In this document: piece after piece, positions 16,613 to 21,958 of the stretch
How positions within the stretch are numbered: position 1 is the stretch's first letter
Layout of the letters: each line of letters begins with the position of its first letter
NCBI GenBank assembly: GCA_021827245.1
Contig: JAKAWN010000057.1
Coordinates: 1 to 21,958 of the forward strand
Reading direction: 5' to 3'
Origin: Acidobacteriota bacterium
GTDB taxonomy: Bacteria > Acidobacteriota > Terriglobia > UBA7540
Length of the DNA: 21,958 nucleotides
The notes under the pieces: model-generated
Told to the model about the DNA's origin: nothing
Database searches by the model: none
The model's input: the letters and a program-made list of their open reading frames with translations, nothing else
Program-made: the position numbers and the translations under genes

Positions 16613-16668
16613 AAGAACCTCCTGTGACTTTGCATTCGGTTCGAAAACCCAACTATCGAGGAATTGTT

Positions 16669-17079
16669 ATGAAACGGATCACATCAACTGTCTTTGCAAC
16701 TGCGCTGTTCATCTCCATCTTTGCCTTAGCGCCCGTGTTTTCCCAGGCGCCCAAGCCCGAGCCTTTGACTTTGGAGCTCAAGTCCACAGTCAAAGTTCGT
16801 CCCCTATTGAATGGCATTCCGCAGACGGCGGGCATGCGGAGCGGGTTTGTTCGCCTGAAACCCGGCGAAACGGTGGGCTGGCACACGACGGGAAAGAACG
16901 AAGAGTCTTTGGTGGTTCTGCGTGGCCGCGGGGAAGCTCTCGTCGAGGGCGAGCCTTCTCGCCGCTTCACGGCTCCGGCATTCGTCTACATTCCTCCAGC
17001 AACCCGGCACAACGTTGCGAATGTCGGCAATCAGCTATTGGAATACGTGTACGTTGTCGCGCCGGCGAATGTGCGGTAA
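16669..17079 (+). CDS. Exported small cupin protein
   Basis: 136 residues. The ATG at 16669 has GAGGAA (16658-16663) five bases upstream and begins a clear signal peptide (about 1-26, ending VFSQA); an upstream TTG overlapping the receptor stop is less likely. A single cupin barrel is shown by motif 1, GETVGWHTTGKNEESLVVLRGRG (His72 and Glu78/79, with the usual second His replaced by Thr), and motif 2, VYIPPATRHNVANVG (His114). At least three metal-ligand positions remain. It lies between the receptor and the ECF transporter genes, so a periplasmic role in binding nickel or its ligand is possible. That role is inferred from context; many cupins have unrelated functions. Confidence 0.85.
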   Translation: MKRITSTVFATALFISIFALAPVFSQAPKPEPLTLELKSTVKVRPLLNGIPQTAGMRSGFVRLKPGETVGWHTTGKNEESLVVLRGRGEALVEGEPSRRFTAPAFVYIPPATRHNVANVGNQLLEYVYVVAPANVR

Positions 17080-17565
17080 CGGGAGGTTAACGGACGCTGA
17101 GCAGGCAGCCGGTTGCATTGTAATTCTGCGGCTTGTTAATTTGGGCACTGGTATGCCTTAAGGGATTATCTATTTGATTAAAGCCCTGAAGTTGACATTG
17201 CAGAGCCATGGAAAAACCAGAGTAATGCGCCGTCTGCAACTGTGACGCGCTACCTGCTCCCATCGTTGCGCAGGACGCGGGCGGCGTTGTCTGTCTTCAG
17301 TCCGATCAATTCCACCCCACGTGATGATTTGGAGAAAAAGCGGACGCGAAGTCAGTCCTGAATCTACTATGTAAGGTTTGGGGAATGCTTGAGAAACATT
17401 GTGGAATCTCAAACGGCAACTCACTGGAAACACAAGTGGCCCCAATAGATTGGAAGCCTCTCGAATTGTTTTGTGACGGCTTGTGTCATCCCGGGACGCC
17501 AGACGACCACCTTGTCTGATCTCTTCAACGGGCCCTGGCTTCGCCGCCTTCTCCTGAATTCGATC
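17080..17565. other. Intergenic region before cbiM
   Basis: I find no gene in these 486 bases. A minus-strand open frame (17170-17445) has no domain or ribosome-site support. A 5-bp stem (AGCCG 17107-17111 with CGGCT 17129-17133) followed by TTGTTAATTT could be a weak terminator for the cupin gene. No cobalamin or NiCo riboswitch pattern was recognised by eye. Confidence 0.4.
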
Positions 17566-17619
17566 TATAATTAAGTTTCGTGCGTAACGCGGGGGTCATT
17601 TCACCCTCTGTGTGGTAAC
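17566..17619 (+). promoter_or_regulatory. cbiM promoter -10 with downstream repeated GTAAC sites
   Basis: TATAAT (17566-17571) is a perfect -10, without a clear -35. Two similar words follow it and precede the ATG at 17626: GTGCGTAAC (17580-17588) and GTGTGGTAAC (17610-17619). Their place just after the predicted start of transcription suits a repressor such as NikR. There is no evident Shine-Dalgarno before the cbiM ATG. Confidence 0.4.
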
Positions 17620-17625
17620 CTATCG

Positions 17626-18741
17626 ATGCATATTCCGGACGGCTATCTAAGCCCTGCCACCTGTGCGGTCCTTTACGGGACCGCCGTGCCGTTCTGGTAC
17701 GTAGCCCTGCGCAAGACCCGGAAACTCCTGTTCACACGCCTTATTCCGCTGATTTCCGTCTTCGCGGCTTTTTCCTTTGTGATCATGATGTTCAACATTC
17801 CCATCCCGGGCGGCACCACGGCTCATCCGCTGGGTGTCGGCATCGCAAGCATTGTTCTTGGGCCATGGGCTTCGATTCTTGCGCTTTCAACGGCTCTGTT
17901 TATCCAGGCCTTCTTTTTCGGCGACGGCGGCATCACCACGCTGGGGGCCAACTGCTTCAACATGGCCATTGTGGGTTCATTAATCGCCTATCTCGTCTAC
18001 CGCGTTGTGGCGGGCCGGTCTGCGATCACTTCATCCAGGCGCGTTGTCGCCGCAGCCCTGGCTGGCTATCTGGCCATCAATTGCGCAGCCTTGTGCGCCT
18101 CAATCGAGTTGGGCATTCAGCCTCTTTATTTCAAGAACGCCGCCGGCGCGCCACTCTACGCTCCCTATCCGCTCAGCATCGCGGTTCCAGCCATCATGAT
18201 CGGCCACCTCACTTTTGCCGGCGTGGCGGAACTGGTGATTTCCGGTGGCGTTGTGGCTTACCTGCAAAGGGCAAATCCTTCCCTGCTCCTCTTCACGGCG
18301 CCCGGCGTGGCGCAGCCGCAGGAAGAAGCAGCGGGGTATGCAAGAGAAGCCGGCTGGAGGGCCGCAAGGCCGCTGTGGACGGCCGTAGGTCTGTTGCTGG
18401 TGCTCACGCCGCTCGGCCTGCTGGCCGCGGGAAAAGCGTGGGGCGAATGGACCGTACATGACTTTACAAGCCCCGCCATGCGGCAGGAGATTGCGAAGGT
18501 CTCGGGAAACGCGACGCCTCCGGCCGCAGCTCCCGGCGGGCTGGAGAGGCTGTCCACCATCTGGACTGCTCCTTTTCCCAATTATTCTCCATCTTTCGTT
18601 CACAAGCCCGCGTTCGGCTACATTCTTTCGGCTATGTTTGGAACTGGCCTCATCATTCTCCTGTCTATCCTGATCGGCTGGTTCACGCGGAAGGCTCGCC
18701 ACGCTCCACCCGGGTCACCGGCGCGCACGGAGGAAACCTGA
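17626..18741 (+). CDS. cbiM: ECF nickel/cobalt transporter substrate-binding component CbiM fused to NikN-like domain
   Basis: 371 residues. The N-terminus MHIPDGYLSP is the CbiM/NikM signature; Met1, His2 and His67 (in GGTTAHPLGVG) match the nickel ligands known for NikM2. This fixes the start, although no ribosome site is obvious. The first ~230 residues form the multi-spanning S component. The C-terminal part (about 251-355) adds two hydrophobic segments around an extracytoplasmic stretch with PGGLE (303-307), a variant of the PDGLE motif of NikN; a separate nikN/cbiN gene is therefore not needed. The cbiQ gene starts five bases after the stop. Nickel is favoured over cobalt because of the neighbouring nikR. 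Confidence 0.94.
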   Translation: MHIPDGYLSPATCAVLYGTAVPFWYVALRKTRKLLFTRLIPLISVFAAFSFVIMMFNIPIPGGTTAHPLGVGIASIVLGPWASILALSTALFIQAFFFGDGGITTLGANCFNMAIVGSLIAYLVYRVVAGRSAITSSRRVVAAALAGYLAINCAALCASIELGIQPLYFKNAAGAPLYAPYPLSIAVPAIMIGHLTFAGVAELVISGGVVAYLQRANPSLLLFTAPGVAQPQEEAAGYAREAGWRAARPLWTAVGLLLVLTPLGLLAAGKAWGEWTVHDFTSPAMRQEIAKVSGNATPPAAAPGGLERLSTIWTAPFPNYSPSFVHKPAFGYILSAMFGTGLIILLSILIGWFTRKARHAPPGSPARTEET

Positions 18742-18746
18742 GACCG

Positions 18747-19583
18747 ATGGCGGCTGGCAACCAAGGCGGAAAGAGTGGCTTCCTGGAGCGCACCACGGCA
18801 AGCTTTGTGGATGCGATGGAGCACGCCTTCTATGCCGAGCAAACTGCGCGCGCTGATGGCCTGCTACAGCGCGTTGACCCGCGCGTTAAGCTGGTGGGGA
18901 CCATGGCTTTGATCGTGCCGGCCGCCGCGGCTCACCGGCTGGCCGTGGTTGGCGGGCTTTTCGTCGTGGCCGCGGTGCTGGCTGCGCTTTCCCGCGTGTC
19001 GTTCGGGGTTCTGCTGAAAAGAGTATGGGTCGCGGTTCTGCTGTTTACGGGCGTGATCGCCTTCCCTGCTCCTTTTGTCACGCCGGGCCAGGTGATCGGA
19101 CATATTCCGTGGTTCGGCTGGGCGGCCACTTCTCAAGGTCTCACAAGTGCGGCCTTTCTGGTGTTGCGAGTGGAGACTGCGGCGACACTGTGCGTCCTGC
19201 TGGTTCTGACAACCCCGTGGAATCACGTCCTCAAAGCCTTGCGCGTGCTGCGAGTGCCGGCCGTGCTGGTTGCGATTCTCGGAATGACCTATCGCTATCT
19301 GTTCCTTGTGCTCCAAAGCGCGCACGACATGTTTGAATCGCGTCGAAGCCGCATGGTGGGAGCTTTGACCGGGAGCGAGCGTCGGAAGGTGGCAGCTTCA
19401 AGCGCCGGCGTCCTGATGTCAAAGACTTTTGACCTCAGCTCCGAAGTTTACCTGGCGATGCAGTCGCGCGGCTATCGCGGCGACGTTTCCATTCTGGATG
19501 AATTCCAGGCCCGAGGCACGGACTGGATCATGCTGGCAGGATTCATCTTTATCTCAGCCGCCGCCTTCTGGTTGGGACGATGA
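18747..19583 (+). CDS. cbiQ: ECF transporter transmembrane (T) component CbiQ
   Basis: 278 residues; GGAGGAAA (18729-18736) precedes the ATG. A membrane protein that couples the S component to the ATPase. Family features are RVDPRVKL (42-49) before the first membrane segment, several hydrophobic segments, TTPWNH (155-160) leading into a coupling helix with LRVLRVP, and the second coupling motif MQSRGYRG (238-245). Its stop overlaps the cbiO start in ATGA, indicating coupled translation and 1:1 assembly. Confidence 0.95.
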   Translation: MAAGNQGGKSGFLERTTASFVDAMEHAFYAEQTARADGLLQRVDPRVKLVGTMALIVPAAAAHRLAVVGGLFVVAAVLAALSRVSFGVLLKRVWVAVLLFTGVIAFPAPFVTPGQVIGHIPWFGWAATSQGLTSAAFLVLRVETAATLCVLLVLTTPWNHVLKALRVLRVPAVLVAILGMTYRYLFLVLQSAHDMFESRRSRMVGALTGSERRKVAASSAGVLMSKTFDLSSEVYLAMQSRGYRGDVSILDEFQARGTDWIMLAGFIFISAAAFWLGR

Positions 19584-20410
19584 ATGAAATGAATTCGAAT
19601 TCAGCGGAACCAGTCCCGGTTTTTGAAGTTTGCGACGTCACCTATCGCTATCGCGAGGTGAAAGCGCTGGACCATCTCAGCCTGACTGTGAAGCAGGGCC
19701 GCCGGATCGTGCTGCTCGGGCCAAACGGTTCCGGCAAGTCAACTCTGCTTCGCATCCTCAACGGCCTCTGTTTCCCGCAAGAAGGAAAGGTCAGCTTTTT
19801 AGGAAGGCCACTGACCGAGGAAGGACTTCAGAATGACGGATTCGGCCTGGAGTTCCGCCGCCGGGTCGGCCTGGTCTTTCAGAACCCGGATGTTCAGCTA
19901 TTCTGCCCCACCGTTTTTGACGAAGTCGCCTTCGGGCCACTTCAGCTTCGCTGGCCCGTCGAGCAAGTAAGGAGAAAAATCGCGGAGACGCTCGAGATGA
20001 TGGAAATTCCTCACCTGAAAGAACGGTCTCCGCATCACCTCTCGATGGGTGAAAAGAAGCGCGTGGCGCTTGCTTCCGTTCTGATTCTCGACCCGGAAAT
20101 CCTGCTGCTCGATGAGCCGACCGCGGCCCTTGATCCTTACAGCGCGAGCCATATGATCGATTTCCTGGTGCAGGCAAGAGGCGGAGCCAAAACTGTCATC
20201 ACAACAACGCACGATCTCGACATCACAGAAGATATCGCCGATGACTGCTTCGTCTTCCACGAGGGGCGTATCGTAGCCAGCGGCCCGCCATCGCAGATTC
20301 TGAATGACGTGCCTCTGCTGAAGAGAACGAACCTTCTCCACTCGCATCTCCACGTGCACAAGTCCGGCGAGATCCACGCCCATTCTCACCTTCACCGGCA
20401 CGAACACTGA
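19580..20410 (+). CDS. cbiO: ECF transporter ATP-binding protein CbiO with histidine-rich tail
   Basis: 276 residues. Walker A GPNGSGKST (47-55), Q-loop FQNPDVQLF, signature LSMGEKKR (154-161, as in CbiO/EcfA proteins where GGQ is altered), Walker B LLLDEPT (175-181, Glu179 catalytic) and H-loop His211 are all intact. It drives uptake through the CbiM-CbiQ complex. The last 23 residues (254-276) hold ten histidines in HxH spacing, a likely nickel-binding tail in the cytoplasm for storage or feedback. The start overlaps the cbiQ stop by four bases. Confidence 0.96.
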   Translation: MNEMNSNSAEPVPVFEVCDVTYRYREVKALDHLSLTVKQGRRIVLLGPNGSGKSTLLRILNGLCFPQEGKVSFLGRPLTEEGLQNDGFGLEFRRRVGLVFQNPDVQLFCPTVFDEVAFGPLQLRWPVEQVRRKIAETLEMMEIPHLKERSPHHLSMGEKKRVALASVLILDPEILLLDEPTAALDPYSASHMIDFLVQARGGAKTVITTTHDLDITEDIADDCFVFHEGRIVASGPPSQILNDVPLLKRTNLLHSHLHVHKSGEIHAHSHLHRHEH

Positions 20411-20444
20411 GATCATTTCGCGAGCGTCAGGAGCAAGCCTGCTC

Positions 20445-20625
20445 TAGCGGCGCTCTGTGAGCGCCGGATTTCGCTTTAGGAACGAATGGTGGTGACTCAG
20501 TCCGTTTCCTACTCTGTGGCACGGCCATCTTGGCCGTGTGTTTTGAGCGCAGCACGGGCAAGGGCGCCCGTGCCACAGTCAATTTGTGTCACCATCGAAC
20601 GACTGGCGGTCATAGACCGCCGCTA
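20445..20625. repeat. 181-bp nested palindromic element between convergent genes
   Basis: Three sets of arms are nested. Outer: TAGCGGCG (20445-20452) with CGCCGCTA (20618-20625). Middle: ATGGTGGTGAC (20486-20496) with GTCACCAT (20588-20595), imperfect. Inner: CTGTGGCACGG (20514-20524) with CCGTGCCACAG (20568-20578), perfect. Small stems inside these include GGCGCTC/GAGCGCC, ACGGCCA/TGGCCGT, GCACGGGC/GCCCGTGC and GGCGGTC/GACCGCC. It fills almost the whole space between the cbiO stop and the end of the converging permease gene, so it could end transcription from both sides. Part of it recurs at 1-44. Confidence 0.85.
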
Positions 20626-20628
20626 CAG

Positions 20629-21958
20629 TCACTCGTAGCGCAGCGCCACCATGGGATCGACTTTAGCCGCGCGGCGGGCGGGGATGTAGCAGGCCAGCAG
20701 AGCCACGGCGATCAGGACCAGAGAAACTGCAATATATGTGATCGGGTCATCTGGCCTGGCGCCGTAAAGCAAGCTCGACAAGAATCGCGTCAGGGCAAGC
20801 CCCGCTGCGATGCCGAGCGCGGTTCCCCAGCCTGCGAGCTTTAAGGCATCTGCGAGAACCATGCGGGCGATCCCCGAAGGCTGGGCGCCGAGCGCCATGC
20901 GGATGCCAATTTCATGCGTTCGCTGGGCCACGCCATAACTGATGACGCCATAGAGGCCGACGGCGGCCAGCAGAATTGCAATTGCCGCAAAAACCGCCAG
21001 CAGCGTGGTGGAAAATCGCTGCGGCCCCATTGACTGCCAGATGCGTTGATCCATGGTTTGCAGGTCGTGTACCGGCTGGTCGGGATCAACATCGCGCACG
21101 GCGCTGCGAATAGCTCCTGCCAGCGAGGCAGGATCGCCTGAAGTTCGAACTGTAATGAAACCCGTGGGCGCTTTGGTCTGGTACATCGAAAAATAGTAAG
21201 TGCCTTCACCGGACCTCTGAACGTTCCCCGAAGAACTCTCTTCTCCGGCAAGCTGGCTGAACCGGATGTTTCCAACAACACCCACGATGGTGGCCCAAGT
21301 GCTTTCATTCACGGGGCGAATCTTCTGCCCAATCGGGTCCTGGTTGGGCCAGTAGCGTTTGGCCATATCTTCATCAATCACCGCGACCCTTTCGGTGCTC
21401 AGGCGGTCCTCGCCGGTAAAGGACCGTCCACGCAGAATGGGGATGCGGAGCGCAGCAAAATAGCCCGGCGTGACGTAGCGGATATTTCCCCAGGGACCGA
21501 TGCTGCCGGGCGTGGTTGGGCGGCCCTCAATCTGGAACGCTTGCGATTCGCTGCCGCCACTGAAGGGCAGCGGAAATCCCGACCCTGCTGCCTTGACCCC
21601 GGGAGTGCTCGACAGGCGGTCGAGAACACTGCGGAAAAAAGTGATCTGTTTCTCCGGCGTATCGTATTTGACTTGCGGAAGAGACACCGCAGCCGTCATC
21701 ACCCCTGCGGGCTCGAAGCCGGGATCCACTTTGCCGAGGCTGGAAATCGTTTTGAGCAACAAGCCCGTACCGATCAACAGGACCAGGGCCAACGCCAGTT
21801 CGCCGACAACCAGTGCCGAGCGCAGCCGGTGGCTGGAGTGACCACCTGCTTGAGAACGGCCGCCTTCCTTGAGGGTGGAGTAAGGGTCGGCATGAGAAGT
21901 ATGCCAGGCTGGGACGATGCCGAAGATGAGGGCCGCAAGAAGTGTGACGCCGATAGAT
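20629..21958 (-). CDS. ADOP/MacB-type ABC transporter permease, C-terminal part
   Basis: The frame stays open to the window end, so the 5' part is missing; about 442 residues are visible of a family that usually exceeds 800. From the edge, translation gives [19 protein letters not shown], then [23 protein letters not shown] (first transmembrane helix of the second MacB-like half), a large extracytoplasmic MacB-core region with [13 protein letters not shown] and [11 protein letters not shown], and a final FtsX domain with [21 protein letters not shown] and the ending [15 protein letters not shown]. Such double MacB/FtsX permeases are abundant in Acidobacteriota; their substrates are mostly unknown. 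An internal TTG at 21792 is not the true start. Confidence 0.92.
   Translation of the reverse strand, partial: SIGVTLLAALIFGIVPAWHTSHADPYSTLKEGGRSQAGGHSSHRLRSALVVGELALALVLLIGTGLLLKTISSLGKVDPGFEPAGVMTAAVSLPQVKYDTPEKQITFFRSVLDRLSSTPGVKAAGSGFPLPFSGGSESQAFQIEGRPTTPGSIGPWGNIRYVTPGYFAALRIPILRGRSFTGEDRLSTERVAVIDEDMAKRYWPNQDPIGQKIRPVNESTWATIVGVVGNIRFSQLAGEESSSGNVQRSGEGTYYFSMYQTKAPTGFITVRTSGDPASLAGAIRSAVRDVDPDQPVHDLQTMDQRIWQSMGPQRFSTTLLAVFAAIAILLAAVGLYGVISYGVAQRTHEIGIRMALGAQPSGIARMVLADALKLAGWGTALGIAAGLALTRFLSSLLYGARPDDPITYIAVSLVLIAVALLACYIPARRAAKVDPMVALRYE

Noticed and set aside
16609..16668. Upstream TTG extension of the cupin gene
   Set aside because: It overlaps the receptor stop and would bury the signal peptide; the ATG at 16669 has a good ribosome site.
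17170..17445. Minus-strand open frame of 91 codons
   Set aside because: No recognisable domain, no ribosome site and unusual residue content; probably non-coding.
17080..17625. Cobalamin or NiCo riboswitch upstream of cbiM
   Set aside because: A GCACTG word at about 17144 recalls part of the B12 box, but the surrounding conserved elements of either riboswitch were not seen.

Overview
The window looks like chromosomal DNA of a GC-rich, Gram-negative soil-type bacterium, most likely an Acidobacteriota member. This is inferred from three things: the MacB/FtsX-type 'ADOP' permease at the right end, a TonB-dependent receptor with an N-terminal carboxypeptidase-regulatory-like domain, and the gene style generally. 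No rRNA, tRNA, CRISPR array, transposase or phage gene was seen. All genes but the last are on the + strand.

Layout. (1) 1-610 holds no convincing gene: the right half of a palindromic repeat at the left edge, then about 2.6 copies of a ~65-bp A-rich tandem repeat, then a probable promoter. (2) 611-4080: a secreted GH31 alpha-glucosidase-type enzyme and a polytopic UbiA-like membrane protein. (3) 4213-12225: a copper/silver export cluster. It has a small exported Cys-rich protein, an exported protein made of two repeated PH-like units, a complete RND tripartite pump (TolC-type outer-membrane channel, CusB-type adaptor, CusA-type pump carrying all three transport methionines), and a membrane-anchored NosL-like Cys-rich protein. 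(4) 12400-13479: a Tat-exported polysaccharide deacetylase-like protein. (5) 13857-20410: a nickel-uptake cluster with NikR repressor, TonB-dependent receptor, exported cupin, and an ECF transporter (CbiM fused to a NikN/PDGLE-like domain, CbiQ, CbiO with a histidine-rich tail). (6) 20629-21958, minus strand: the C-terminal part of an ADOP-type ABC permease that runs off the window.

How it fits together. The two metal clusters are opposite in sense. The first would move Cu(I)/Ag(I) from periplasm or cytoplasm out through the outer membrane, with small Cys/Met-rich exported proteins as probable buffers or chaperones. The second would bring nickel in across both membranes under NikR control, with the cupin as a possible periplasmic binding partner.

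The most unusual non-coding content is a family of nested palindromic elements at 13565-13670 and 20445-20625, with a half copy at 1-44. The two fuller copies share modules whose stem sequences differ by compensating changes, so the structure appears conserved rather than the bases. Other items worth a look are a perfect 11-bp inverted repeat between cusA and the nosL-like gene, and GTAAC/GTTAC-type half-sites just downstream of the -10 boxes of both the receptor gene and cbiM.
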